Of a DNA stretch of 64,000 nt, positions 11,258 through 23,556 are shown in pieces (within the stretch, counting starts at the first letter, position 1; every line of letters starts with the position of its first letter). Below the pieces are notes generated by a model that ran no database searches, had not been told where the DNA came from, and saw only the letters and a list, made by a program, of their open reading frames with translations. Origin of the DNA: Coleophoma eucalyptorum (Eukaryota; Ascomycota; Leotiomycetes; Helotiales; Dermateaceae); contig JALRME010000005.1 of the NCBI GenBank assembly GCA_026120035.1, positions 558,001-622,000 on the forward strand, read 5' to 3'. The position numbers and the translations under genes are program-made.

Positions 11258-11952
11258 ATGGCAACAACAGCAACAGCAACAGCAACAGCCGGGCCACCGT
11301 TCAGCTTCCCACGGGAGTACAACTTCCCGCCGTTCTTCTCACGGCAGACGCAAGCAACGACGTACCACGCGCAGTGCAGCAAGTGGTCGTCGCTGATCCG
11401 CGCGTACAGCAGGGCGCACAAGCTGTTCAAGCTGTCGCTAATCGACGCCATCGACGGCGAGCTGTTCCACAACAAGGCCCTGAACAAGCGCCTGAGCCTG
11501 GAGGATGCCCGCGACATGCTGGAGTTCATGCGCAAGGAGGGCCGCGCCGAGTGGATTGGCAGCGAGAAGAATGTCGCCTGGATCTGGTGGAGGAATCCGG
11601 AAGAGTGGGCGGCTGCGATTGCGGATTGGGTAAGTTGGGATGGGCTCTGGGTGGGGTTGAGAGAGTTAGGTGATTTCTGGTAATGATGGTGCTAATATTT
11701 GTTTGTAGGTTGATCAAACGGGGCAGAAGAATAGTGTCTTGACGCTTTATGAGTTGACTGAGAGCGAAGCTACCATCTCGCAAGGTATGGATGCAGTCAG
11801 TGTTCGTAGACATACCTTTGGCTGACTTGATAATAACAGAATTCCATGGCATGGATCCGGAGCTACTTCAGAAAGCCTTAAGTATTCTTGTCAAACGTGG
11901 AAAAGCACAGGTTTTCGGACAAGAGGATCAACAGGGTGTCAAGTTCTTTTAG
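11258..11952 (+). CDS. VPS25: ESCRT-II subunit Vps25
   Basis: Vps25 is the ESCRT-II subunit that recruits ESCRT-III (Vps20) during multivesicular body sorting at endosomes. Exons 11258-11629, 11709-11784 and 11840-11952 give 186 residues, the usual size. Two winged-helix domains follow one another. The first starts with FSFPREYNFPPFFSRQ and contains KLSLIDAIDGELFHNKALNKRL and AWIWWRNPEEWA. The second has VLTLYELTE, GMDPELLQKAL and ILVKRGKAQVF. The first ATG gives a short Ala/Thr-repeat leader encoded by an AACAGC repeat. Upstream sequence is open but has no ATG in frame. Confidence 0.94.
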
Positions 11953-12131
11953 ATACTATGTCATACAACGTACTCAGGCAGATCTCTACACTGGGCTACG
12001 ACATTAATTTATCATAAGAACACGGCGCAAAACGACTGATCGCGCCAATGTTTCCGTACTACTTTACCAGCAACGCCAGGATATCATGCTTCAACTGACC
12101 GAAAGATAACTCATGATCCATATATCAATGA

Positions 12132-14901
12132 CTACTTGCTAGTCAAGTAATCGTCGCTCCACGAAAGAACCTGCGACATGGCCGTATCCAGTAGCCATTC
12201 CGCCATAACGATTCTTGGCTCCATGTTTCCGGCCCTAACCATTTCTTCAAACTTAGGCCAAAGCTTTCTTTCCTCTGGCTTCAAGCCTGTTATCAAGTAC
12301 ACCGGCTCGCCTCCGCCAATATCGTCCTCAGGGTTCGTTGGCTTGATTGCCATGCCTCCCCTCCCTCTGTAGAGACTAAACAGACCACCATTCGCCTTGA
12401 CGATTGACTCATACGTCTCGGGAAGCCCCTTGCCAATGTCGGTTGTGCAGTATACTGGCACGTTGTGGAGCAGTTTGCGCTTGTTTTTGCGAGCTCTTTG
12501 GACTACTTTTGCAATCGTGTTGCCATTCTTATCTTCGAATGCTTTGTCTCGAAGAAGGAAGTCTTTCACGTCCGGTACTTCTTTGTCGTCGAGACACTTA
12601 TCAACAAACTCGGCAGAGACGATGGTTGGTCCAGAAGCAAGAGCACAAAGGAACTTTTGTGTCCTCACAACAGCTGGCGCAGCCATATGAGTACAAGTCA
12701 GAGGGTCTGAAATCACTAGAATACCCATATCACGCAGTCGTTTCTACGATTGGTCAATATCTCAAGCAAGACTATGGTTTGATCTTCTTACCTTCTCCAG
12801 GTCCTCCTTATGTGGTGAGCCGAGCCACCTATATAGCAGTTAGTATAAGCAAGGCCTATTTATTGATTGATTGATTGGAAAATAGTGAAGATATACCTCT
12901 TGTAGCCTGTGATAATTAGACGTATGTCGATAGGAGGTCGGGCCTTTGGAGCACTGGTCTTGACTTTCTTCGCAGCTGGACCTGGAGCCTCGACCTCGCT
13001 GGAATCTTCTTCCTCTTCCTCGTCATCCGATGGAGTTTTGCTTGGTTCCTTTGATTTCTTCTCCTTGTCAATTTGGTCTGCTGCCCGCTTGCCACCCCAA
13101 ACACCCTTTCCAGCACGCTTCTTCTCTTTCTCATAGAGGGCAATGTCAGGGGCCAAATCATGAAGCTTCGACACAGCCCTGTCTTTAGCGCTACGACTAT
13201 TTGTGGAAGAAGGCGTGTCATTCTCCTTCTCCTTCTCGGTACTTGATCTTCGATTTGAAGGCGTGGTCGCTGCAAAAGTTCGGGTGGGCATAGGAGTCTT
13301 GGGCTTACGTCGAGGCGTAGCTTTCGCGGATGGCTTTTTATCCACCTGCATCGCATCTGAATCATCATTTTCTCCGACTTCAGTCGAGCCTTGGCCATTA
13401 GTAAGAGTGCGAAGAACTACTGGATCTTCTGGTCTTGGTGTCGGGTCGCGTGGGAAATAGTTCGTCTTAAGAGTCTCCAGGTCGAATTGGGTCTGACCAA
13501 TGACTTCACCCAGATTGGTACGTGGTGGGAAATGTGTATAACGAGATGTGGTAAGAGCTTGAATCTGGCATTTTGCATAACTCTCTTCGATCCATAAATG
13601 ATTCACCATGTTGATGTTCCATTCTTCTGCGGCGGTGCATTTCTCACTATTCTTACGAGCAGTGATGAGATGCGTGTTGTCTTGTTTCATGCTCTTGGTA
13701 AATTCACCTCCAGCAGCAACTACTAGGTTTTCCAAGTAAATTCGCGCCTCGCCACCGTAGTTTGAGAGAGTAATCTTGAAATCCTTGAATCCAGGTATAC
13801 CATCGCGTGGTAGTGGATAGTGCAAAAGCCGCCTTAATGGTGAAGTCCACTCGTTGTTGGCGATCAAAAAGTACAGCCAAGAGAGATTTCCTACGTCAAT
13901 TCCGAATCGTGAGGCAAATACGTAGTCTCTACCATCTCGATACTTGCAGACGTACATATCAGCATCATGAACAGACTTAACAATGCTTCCCTTGCCACTT
14001 TGGACCAAGCTTTCCAAAATCTGTCTCAGGTACGGACTAAGTCCAAGATCATTTGAGAGCATAACACGGCGATCCTCAAAGACTTTCAGTTGGCGTGTGC
14101 TGGGAAGCGGTGGGGGCGCTAGTAGTCCAGGTGGCTCTGGTGAGGTCGCGCCTTCAACGCTAGGAGATTGAGGGAGGGGCAAGTCCTCATGGGCTTTCTT
14201 TTCGAATATCTCGGGATTTGGAAATTCGTAGGGTTTGGAGTCGATAGCCTTGCCAAGCTTGAGGCAATCATCAAACCTAGATGGTAATCAGCGGTGGAAA
14301 TTCCCAGGCTAAAATTTTATATTTACCAATGAGGCAGAACGATCTTGCACTTTAACTTTTTGTTCAGGGCTGTCTGACATTTAGGATGCTCCAGTGAGAG
14401 CGCACAGATATGAGTTGTCAGCCTCGTTACGGCGCTTGACTCCATGCCACCCAGTGCGAGTACAGCGCCGGATATCGCATCTCTATCACCAGTTGGAATG
14501 TCGGCACACGAAAGATGAACTCCAGAGAAGAAAAGTCTGATATCGGGAGTATATGGGCGTATTGGAGACTGCTTGTTGCGCATCAAAGATGAGGAAACCC
14601 AGCCGGGCGTCACAACTGGAATCATATGAAGACGCGCATTTTCGTATTGTGGAAAATCGCTCGTGGTCGATATAATATGGGTGATCTCGTTGATATCGAC
14701 GTTGCCGTTTGAGACAATAACTACTTCGCCATCATGATCTTGAAGACTTGTTTTGAGCTGCAATTATTGTCAGTTGTAGGCGCAAGAAATGGGTTCAGGC
14801 GCACTTACCTCTTTGGCAAGGCTATTGGTGAGCTCCTTGCTTATGATAATGGCAAAGACGCATTCTTCAAAGATCGGGGCTTTCTCCTTTGCTTCTGCCA
14901 T
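12132..14901 (-). CDS. brc1: Multi-BRCT DNA-damage scaffold, Brc1/Rtt107-like
   Basis: Brc1/Rtt107 proteins bind phosphorylated histone H2A and assemble repair factors at stalled replication forks. Exons 14901-14809, 14757-14327, 14276-12897, 12828-12792 and 12743-12132 give 850 residues. The N-terminal half holds tandem BRCT repeats (IFEECVFAII, THIISTT, VVTPGWVSSSL, IRLFFSGVHLSC, THICAL, KIVLPHWFDDCL, RVMLSNDLGLSP, NLSWLYFLI, FKITLSNYGGEAR, HLITARK, INMVNHLWIEE). A linker of about 200 residues rich in Lys, Glu and Ser/Thr-Pro follows. The C-terminus holds the last BRCT pair (IRLIITGYKRW, HMAAPAVVRTQKFL, TIVSAEFVDKCL). Exon 4 is only 37 nt. The domain layout matches Brc1; a different BRCT scaffold is possible but less likely. 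Confidence 0.85.
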
Positions 14902-15415
14902 GTCGAAGCTCGTTTTGGGATATGGTGAACATGAAGTTGCCTGGAAGGCGCAAGTATATTGTTGCGAATATCGCGTCTTCGGATCTCGATACGCGCCGCT
15001 CCGACGCGTTCATATAATGGTTCACGTGATTTTTACTTTACATATTACTTATGTAATCGATCGTTCAGACCGCCAGGACTGAGTTATTGGTGAGTTGTCA
15101 GCCTGCAAAGTTATGGCCCGCAATCAGTCAGCATCAAGCAGGATTCAAGTATTTTATCCTAGATAGATGTTGCAATGCAAAGAAAACCTGCTCTCGTTTG
15201 GCTATTTGCTGAGTTGTGACCATACAAATAGATCTTTGATACAGTGCATTCCGGCACTGCGTGTGCACCCACCCACTGGACAAAACCCCCACGGCACCTC
15301 GGCTCAAGGAAATCTGGGGTAAAGTACCCTCCGCAGTACAACATGCTACGATAACGACTTCCATTTCCCCCAATTCTTATGTTCCCTCCTCTAAACCCAC
15401 TTCCTGCTGTCTACT
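14902..15415. promoter_or_regulatory. Divergent BRC1/hydrolase promoter region
   Basis: This gap of about 510 bases separates two divergent genes. A CACGTG E-box lies at 15023-15028, 122 bases from the BRC1 start. Nothing else is recognisable. Confidence 0.45.
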
Positions 15416-16776
15416 ATGTCGTCTTCCAACTTTCAGATTATAGACCATATCATAGAATGCCAGCATGTTCGGGAATACCCTCGTGCAACTGCAAACTCAC
15501 AGAACGAAGTGCTGCACCTCGCTATCAAGCAGTATAAACCCCTAGATAACCCGAACCCGAAAGATGGAGACCTCACGATCATAGGAACGCACGCAAATGG
15601 TTTTCCTAAAGTGAGCTATGGATTCTTAGACCCGCACAAGTTATCTGACCTGTGATCCAGGAACTTTATGAACCGCTATGGGATGATCTCCATGCACGTT
15701 CCAGGCAATGCGATTTCCGGATCCGCAGTATCTGGATAGCAGATGCTGCAATGCAAGGTGCCAGTGGGGTGTTAAATGAGCAACTAATAGGAGACGATCG
15801 TTAGTATTGCCTCGCACCAAACTAATGCTTGTTGCTAACCGCTTGCCCAGCATCATGGCTTGACCATCCACGAGATCTCTTGCACATGATAAACCACTTT
15901 CGCGCAGAGATGCCTCGACCCATAGTAGGTGTGGGGCATTCTTTTGGATCCAATGTACTCGTAAATCTCTCACTCATGCATCCGCGGCTTCTGAGCACGC
16001 TCATCCTCATGGATCCTGTGATCCAAGAAAAAGCTACAGCAGCATTCGGACCCAACCCGACTCAGGCCTCTACCTTTCGACGAGATCTCTGGCCTTCAAG
16101 AGAAGAAGCTGAAATCTCAATGCGTAAATCACCGTTCTACAAGACTTGGGACCCTAGAGTACTAGACCGCTGGCTCCAATATGGCATCCGCGAGACCCCA
16201 ACGGCCCTGTATCCCAATGAGGAGGGCAAAGCAACCTTGACAACAACAAAGCATCAAGAATGTTTTACCTTCCTGAGACCATCATGGGAAGCAGTCTCTA
16301 AAGAAGGTCATATCATTGAAAACCGAGATCTTGTTCCAGATATGGATCCATTCAGCCTTGATAGGTTTCCCTTTTACCGACCTGAGCCACCGAACACGTT
16401 ACGCAGACTTCCAGAGCTACGACCTAGTGTGTTATACATTTTTGGAGGAACCAGCCCGATGTCGAGGCCAGAAGCGAGGCAGATGAAGATGGAGCTCACG
16501 GGTACTGGAGTGGGGGGCAGTGGTGGTGCCAAGCAAAGAAGGGTCAAAGAAGTAGTATTGGAGGGCATTGGACACCTGGTAGCTATGGAAGACAGTGAGC
16601 AGTGCGCCGATGCTGGTGCAGCTTGGCTGGGACGAGAATTGAAGCACTATGAGGCAGAGCAGCAAAAGTATCTGGAATGGACAAAGAAAAGTCTGGCAGC
16701 GAAACAGACCATGTCCAAAGAATGGGAGAAGAGAATAGGAGGACCACTAGTGAGACCATCCAAGGCAAAGTTATAG
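15416..16776 (+). CDS. Peroxisomal alpha/beta hydrolase (AKT2/Lpx1-like) with PTS1
   Basis: A serine hydrolase or lipase-like protein of 419 residues in three exons (15416-15610, 15661-15799, 15851-16776). The alpha/beta-hydrolase fold shows in TIIGTHANGFPKELYEPLW, the nucleophile elbow VGVGHSFGSN, LILMDPVI and the C-terminal His in EGIGHLVAMED. It ends in SKAKL; the final AKL is a peroxisomal targeting signal type 1. The family includes Lpx1-type peroxisomal lipases and the host-toxin pathway hydrolases annotated AKT2 or ACTT2. Here it sits alone among housekeeping genes, with no polyketide synthase or acyl-CoA partners, so membership of a toxin pathway is not supported. The substrate is unknown. 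Confidence 0.82.
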
Positions 16777-16993
16777 AGCTGATGCACTTCACTTAAAACA
16801 AAACAGATTTATGATGAGTAAATCTTCTATAGCTGAATCGTGCTCTCATTAATGTCATACAAGATATCAAGCTGTGTTATGGACGCGACCTTTGTTTAGT
16901 TTGTGAATCGCATCCTAACCATCCATCTCATTCTAAGAGTCAAACAACACGCTGTCCTGGTCATGAAATGACTAAGAAAGCTGATTTCTACGG

Positions 16994-19900
16994 CTATGTA
17001 TCTAAATCTTCTTCCAACGGTGGCACCCAAATGAGCATTCCATCCTTTTCTATCTTCATACCTTCCGTCGGAGCTATCTTCAACACCTTCTGGAAATATC
17101 GATCGCGTATGATACAGCGGACTGGGCCGAGCCAATCTCCGCATACCGATGGCAATAATCGGAACCTGACGACTCGCCTTGAAAGAGGCACAAGCTGAAG
17201 AGTCGATTGCTTGATACCGGAGAAAGCAAAGTCTTCGCTTGGCTCCATGTTGAGGCCAAACGTGAGGAAATGATAGGAAGGATTCTCTATCATTACATCG
17301 AAGTGGACCATAGACGGTACAACGGTTGAGTACGAAATAGTAGCGAGCACTCTAGGCTCACTGCTGGAGACAAGAAGTCTCGGAACTGGTAAGACTGTTG
17401 TGTTGACTGCAGCTCCGTCTGTATCACGGCGCCACTTAATTGCTAGTGAGACATCCAAAGTTGCGGTTCCACGATCATCAAGAGAATTCTTCTGTGTAAA
17501 TACGGAGAACTGAGCTTCCTCGATCGTTTTAGGCACCATCTTTAGGCCGCCTTCGGGCATCGATGCTGTCTTTTCAGTGTAACACTTGATGCCGCCATTT
17601 TGGCTAATCACTTTAACTTCAACATCCTCAATGCACAAGTCCTGGGTTGCAAAGGATGCATATCGGCTCGTGAGGCACCACTTCTGTGCCAATCCTTTAG
17701 CAGTTGCGTCTGACTGTACTCCTACACTCGCATCTGTAAATTCTTGATGACTGAAGAAGCTGGGCCAGGGTTCAGGATGTACCCTGGGAGAGAAGTCGTA
17801 GTTTGCTTCGAATGGACTGATAGTCGGAAGCTGCATTGACACAGCACAGGATATTGGCGTCTCGGGGTCAGATACAAGACTGTATGATGCTTTGATTCCA
17901 ATTTCATGAACTGCTGGGTATTCAACAGCAGATAGAAGAATATCCACAGTTGTTGAGGCTGCGCTGGCAATCTTTCCGAGAGCGAGGTGAGTACTAGCTT
18001 CGATGTCCACATCTGCACTTGCCAGGTGTTTCAATGTCGCTATCGGAGCATTCTCCCCAGTTATTTGCAAGTCAAGATCTGCAATAGAATCTTCTTCTTC
18101 CTCATTAAGGATCTCTACCTGTAGACTAATGGTTTCGTTTGTGTAGTATTGTTCTTTGAGAGACACAAACCGAAGCTGCATCTTCGGTGGTTTGGGAAGA
18201 ACGTTAAAGGAGGAGGCGTTGGTGCGCACCACTCGTCGGCCTTTGCTAGTGTTATTCCACCAAAATTCAGGAGCACTTGTCCCAGAAAGCTTCAGAATAT
18301 AATCCAAGTCGAATGATTCCGAGGAAATACGAAATGTAGCCGTAGCAGCCTTGGCCTCGCCAGCTTCTCTGAGGAGACTACCAAACTGGAATACTTTTGT
18401 TTGTCCAGGACGTAGAGTCAGGTTATCTTCGCCAAAATGAGCTGGGCGACCTTCCTCATTTGAATCATCGGCCGACGTAGTCGAAGGAATAAATTCGTCT
18501 GTGAGTGAGACTTTGCTAAGCTGAATATTAGCCGGATCGTCTTCGTTGTTGAGCTTGTGCTTCAAGACAATTGGCTTCATGCTACTGCCTTCAAAATCAA
18601 TGATTATTTCAGTAAAAGTAACGACAGCAGCTGTTGGCAAAGCGGTAGAAGTGACTGAGAGCTGCGATGTACACAGTTCGCCGACTTTTCCTTCGGACTT
18701 TTCGAAGATGTAGGTGCCCGAAATGAAAGAATGAACATCTTGGCCTCGAAGCACAACAGCAGGCTTAGCTGTGACGGTGTCAAGTCCTTCAAGTGATCGT
18801 GCGATGTCGTAATGCCAATTTGGCTGTAACTTAAAGCCTGGTATTTGTTAGAGGCTACCATAAACTGGGAGCATGGAAGTCTTACTTCGATTCATAAGTT
18901 CCCAATCTACAGCAAGAATGGAACCACCGTCACCAACATGTGCCGCCACGTTTCTTAAGGACCATGATATTTCTTCAACAACATTCCAATATCCTTCTTG
19001 TCTATAAGTCATTTTTTGCCACAATGGTCGTAAGACTCGTAAGGCACCAGGCCAGTCTTTTGCCCTTATGCTCTCATTAGCTATTTGAAGCGAAAGCTCC
19101 TGTACGAGATGTGTTTGGTTCCGCGCATCAAACTCAACGATAGCCTTCTCCAGTAAGTCAATAACGATTGCTGAGTGGTCGACTCCTTTCCCATAGTGTG
19201 GCAAAGGATTCTCTTCGTGGGGCTCGGGGCAGAGATAGGTATCATATGTGAAAGCCCTACTTGCGATCTGACTTGCTGGGCTTTGCCCCGGTGGATTTCG
19301 ATCGTCTTCTGGCATAGCAAGAGCAACATCGCGTCGTTTACATGCATGCTTTACAGCGGCACGGTACCAATATCCAGGGTGATGAAGATACTCCCAGGGT
19401 TGCAGTCTCTCTCCAACAGTGACCGTCTTATCTGGTGGCGCATATATAACCGAATTTGATGGGCTGAAGTCTGCTAGGTCGGCTCTTTGTATTAACTGGG
19501 CCATGATTTCGGAAAATCGACTGACCCAGGCGTGCCAACCATATGTAGATGATCCCTTCCCTCTACGATCTACCAAATCCCTAATTCTGTCATAATGTAA
19601 CTGCCAGCGACGAACAGCGGCTGTAGTGTTTCCAGTCCACAGCAAACAACGTATTACACGTATTGTGAGGACATCAGCTAACAAGCGTGCTTCATTCCAT
19701 CTTGGGCTCCAGCTGGCAATTGACTCGAGAACATCTGTACCAAGCAGTGTCTCGTAGCCATTTTCGTAAGATCGCACAGCAGCATCAGCTTCTTGCCTGA
19801 ATTCTGCAAATATTCCAAGCTTAAAGTCATAACGTACATTCCAGCCCTGACCTGAAAGTGTTTGAGATGTCCCAGTAGGGGCTGTTGGAGCGGGAACAAC

Positions 19901-20772
19901 GCCCCTGTTTCTTTTTCTCCTTGAATGCTTGCTCAAGTCGCGGTAATACTCAATGCACAAAGGGTATATGGTTGACAAAGTCACTTCAGCAAACGCCTGA
20001 AGTTCAACGGCCGAGCTCTGAGGTGGCAAGAAAAATAATGAAGTCTTGGGATCTAGTCCTGTTGCCTTGCGTATATTGGCAAGGCGCTCTTCAACATCCG
20101 GCTGATCCTTCAACTCGCTAAGCAAGACAACTATAAGACGAGTTTTGTATCCAGACTGAGAAAGTACGCTTTTAATGTGGTTTATATCTGTTTTGAGCTG
20201 GTTATCATGAAGAGTTGACAGACTCGGATCCGCAGAGAGTGCGTAGAAAGCTATGTACGCGCTTGGTACGACTTGTTGATGCTTTTGTATCCATCTGGGA
20301 TCGATTAAACCGTCCGGAAAGACTCGCGACCCAGGAGTCAACGGCGATAGTGGTGAGTGCAAGACAGAACGCGAGGTAGGGGCGCCCTCGGGCTTCGAAG
20401 CTACTTGGGCATGACGAGGTGGTAGAGTGTACCCCTAGTCGAGATTCAGTTACTGATACATCTTCAGTGCTTGACCAGGTAATTGCCCCTAGTCTACGAA
20501 CATACCCTTCCAACTGACTTTACCCAAAACTTGTTCTTCACATTCTCTTCACGCCCGTTCCAAGCTAATTCTCTACCGTCATTCGCTTCGAAATGCTTGA
20601 GAAGGACCTCGGCATCCTGAGTTTCGACAGGTGGAATTTGTGAAGTTATTTGGATGCCAGTATCCCAGTCGCTGATACCTTTCGATTCTTCTATAGGTTT
20701 CTCAGGTCCCAATCCAGCCAACACCAACAACGGCAGATTGTGCGTCACAAATTCCGGCTCGTAACCGTCCAT
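16994..20772 (-). CDS. TRAPPC11: TRAPP complex subunit 11 (foie gras / gryzun)
   Basis: TRAPPC11 is part of the TRAPP tethering complex that activates Rab GTPases in ER-Golgi traffic. Exons 20772-20506, 20434-18886 and 18837-16994 give 1219 residues. The N-terminus (residues 1-20, PEFVTHNLPLLVLAGLG) and the foie-gras domain (about 250-500, with YDFKLGIFAEFRQEADAAVRSYENGYETLL, here abbreviated) are clear; its helical repeats include HHPGYWYRAAVKHACKR and AKDWPGALRVLRPLW. The C-terminal half is beta-sandwich-like gryzun sequence (VVLRGQDVHSFISG, FEVN-like strands), ending VPPLEEDLDT. The size matches fungal homologues. It converges with the hydrolase upstream and diverges from RXT2. Confidence 0.9.
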
Positions 20773-21257
20773 TTCTATCTGGTGTCTGATAGCTCCATGC
20801 GCTGGAATGGACCGGTTCTATCTGACCGTGGATCTGTGGGATCAGCAGTTGCGCATTGTTTGAAAGGTGTCAGAAGGGCCTCGTCCAATCTGTATATTGT
20901 CTCTTCCTTTCATGTGTGTATATAGTCAATTACTTGACAGGTACTCTGTCCTAGCAAGCTGGCGGCGTGATTGGGGCCGGAAAAACAAGTTGCCGAGAAG
21001 TTCAGCCTTCAGCCTGGTCATCGAGCTTTGTCGGCCTCCTCTCAGATTGTCGCTGCAAACACATGTTTACGAGCCATTACCCTCCACTATTCAAGTTTGT
21101 TCTTGGCCATAAATTCATTCTAAAGAGCCAGCAAAATTTCTACTCGATTATTTGGAGGCCAGTGTCCAGTCTATCGAAACTGGACCGCGACTACTGAGGG
21201 GTGATTTCTGAGTTCGGGAAGTGTTGCAGCTGGAACTTATCTTTCGACGTGCCCAAA
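20773..21257. promoter_or_regulatory. Divergent TRAPPC11/RXT2 promoter region
   Basis: About 485 bases lie between two divergent start codons. I recognise no repeat, site or small gene here. Confidence 0.35.
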
Positions 21258-22904
21258 ATGGCGTCCCAAGCTGCAATATTTGCAGAGACGATTGCTGGCA
21301 TGAAAAGGGCTGCAAAGAGAAAGGCATACGGTACGAAATTGAATTGTCCTTGCCCGTATGACGACTAGTTTGACTGATCTCCTTCGCGCTACAGAATCCG
21401 ACTCCGACAGTTCGATAGAGCACCTCTCAAATCGCGGAAATAAACTGAGAAAGAAAGCTAGATATGTCCACGAAGGTCAACTTGCTCCTCCGACAGGTCC
21501 CTCGGTTTACAGAAGAGTATGCTCTTGATCATACCCTGTCAAACAATATTTCTGTGCTGATGAGTGGTTTAGAGGATTGAACATGCAGGCTTCCAACGAG
21601 ATATTATAAGTCGCAATCCGCCTTTGATAGACGAAGATGGCTACGATGTGGATAGCGAGGACGACGATGATAGAGCACATGCTGCTATCGCAATGGCGGC
21701 AGAGTTAGATCCATATGCCGATGTACGGATAGAGCGTAAGTACACAAAGCGCTAAAGTACCATTCCAATGTTGACATCCTTAGATCTTCTCACTCCTTTG
21801 ACCGCTGCTTCTGATTTGCCTGACCATCCTACACTCTCGAAACCGTTCAAATCGAAAACCCTTACGGAATTAACGCGACAAGCTGGAGAGATGGCACAAA
21901 AGGAAAGAGCTTCGCTTTGGCGAATCAAGCACCTATTGACAAAACTGAGCGGTGACCATACCTGGGTGCCCTGCGAAATGGTGGAAACGGAAAACGACAT
22001 TGCCTTGTTTGGTAACGAGATTGACCGACCAAGAGGGCAACATGGCCCCAAAGTCGACGACGAGCCAGCATTGACGAGTGAGGTGTTGATGGAGGATATC
22101 AATGACGCGGAGGCGTCCAAAAATACAGAAGAATTGGACGGTGTCGAAAAAGAAGTAGAGACGCCTGGTGAACAACCGGCGAATGGGGTTTCTGAGAAAG
22201 ACAATGCCCAGACCAAAATACTTGACGGCGCAGAAACTAAGGTAACGGATGAATCTGAAGATACGAGCATCACAGTTGGAGGACAGGGGAAGGCCGCGGA
22301 GAACCCACAAGCAACCGGAAATGAAACAGCTATGGATTTGGACTCCAATACTGGTGACCTGCAGAAGGAAATCGATGGTCAAGATGCAGAAACAGTTGAT
22401 AGCGCTAATGCTGAAATGTTGGGAGAAGACGACGAAGATGTCCCAGCTCCATCTCGCATGAGAACCCGTGCTCAGGCAAATGCTGTATCAGACAACACTC
22501 CCACAAGCAGGACGAGGTCAATGAGCCCGGAATCGGATATTTTCGTGCATCCTTACTTTTTGGCTCCACAGAGCTCGCGCCCAGATAGAGATTTTGGCTT
22601 ACCACAGCTCGAGGCAGAGGAGCTAAGAAGACTGCTACAATTATACATTCAGAAACAGGAAGAAGTGTGTCGAGGGGCTCAAAAAGTTTATGACGGCTTG
22701 CTGAAAGCAGATCGTTGCCGGCTTTTGGTCATGAAGTGGGCTAAAGCAGAGGCTCATGTTGGTCCTAACGCAGATATGTCGGATGGAGAGGATTGGTATG
22801 ACAAAGAGGAGTGGGGTCTTGATGAGGATCTCAAGAAGGGTCAGGATGAAGAAGAGGAAGATGCTGCAACTACGGCGAAGAAGACTAGGACTCGGCGACA
22901 GTAA
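21258..22904 (+). CDS. RXT2: Rxt2, subunit of the large Rpd3 histone deacetylase complex
   Basis: Rxt2 belongs to the Sin3/Rpd3L deacetylase complex. Exons 21258-21330, 21395-21516, 21573-21735 and 21784-22904 give 492 residues. The Rxt2 N-terminal domain covers about residues 20-190: SNRGNKLRKKARYVHEGQL, then RRIEHAGFQRDIISRNPPL, IDEDGYDVDSEDDDD, LTPLTAASDLPDHPTLSKPF and SLWRIKHLLTKLSGD. After it comes an acidic low-complexity region (residues 215-315), then a conserved block (FVHPYFLAP, QLEAEELRRLLQLYIQKQEE) and a final acidic then basic tail. Family call from the N-terminal domain is strong. Confidence 0.88.
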
Positions 22905-23556
22905 AGTGTCAAGGGGCTAGAGGGCAACTTGCAATCGTACGTCGGTATAAAGGGTAGTTTTACATTGTTTCAGGCATAGGAGCGGTATGCGAATGTTTAT
23001 GGATTCGAACATATGACCAGGCAAAATGGCGTACTGGAGCTAGGGGCATTAAATGCAGGGGAATTTCTGGGCTCAAGGCTGGGTGTTTCTTTGCCATGCA
23101 TAAGAGACCGAGTACCATAGAGTAATGTGGCACTCTACATACACGCTCTCACCGAAGTAGTGAATGGCTTAATCAAGTTCTTGCGATTAATATCTTAGCT
23201 CGTTAGCAAATCAAAAGTTCCAAAACTTCGCAGTCAGAGAAGGAATGATGAAATATGCAAAGTGACCTTGCTATGAGATATTCTGACAGCTTAGCAGAGT
23301 ATAGATGAACAAACCAAGCCGGTCTTCCAATGTACCTGAACATGTGAATTGGCGCAGGGATCTTGCCAGAAGCTCGGGTCACGTCACTCAATGCTCCTAT
23401 TCAAAAGAAGCGAGCTCCAGGGTTATTTACTTTCGCTGCACCACTTCCACCTCCGCAAAACCGCTTCCGAGCACAGCTTTCCAACTTCAACTTCAACCTT
23501 TCTCTTTGCACCGTCTTCCCTCAGCATCTTCTCCGTTACTCTACAAAGCCTCCACC
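22905..23556. promoter_or_regulatory. Intergenic region upstream of OPI3
   Basis: About 650 bases without a supportable gene. The last 100 bases are pyrimidine-rich leader. A TTCGAA-containing stretch near 22995 loosely resembles a tRNA B box but no cloverleaf forms around it. Confidence 0.35.

Noticed and set aside
11110..11535. 141-codon open frame antisense to VPS25
   Set aside because: It is the reverse of a repeat-rich coding exon; low-complexity Val/Ala/Gly text, no family features.
21752..22348. 198-codon open frame antisense to RXT2
   Set aside because: Reverse image of the acidic RXT2 coding exon; Ser/Val/Phe-rich text typical of antisense shadows.
22985..23055. TTCGAA-containing stretch resembling a tRNA B box
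   Set aside because: No acceptor, anticodon or D arm can be folded around it on either strand.
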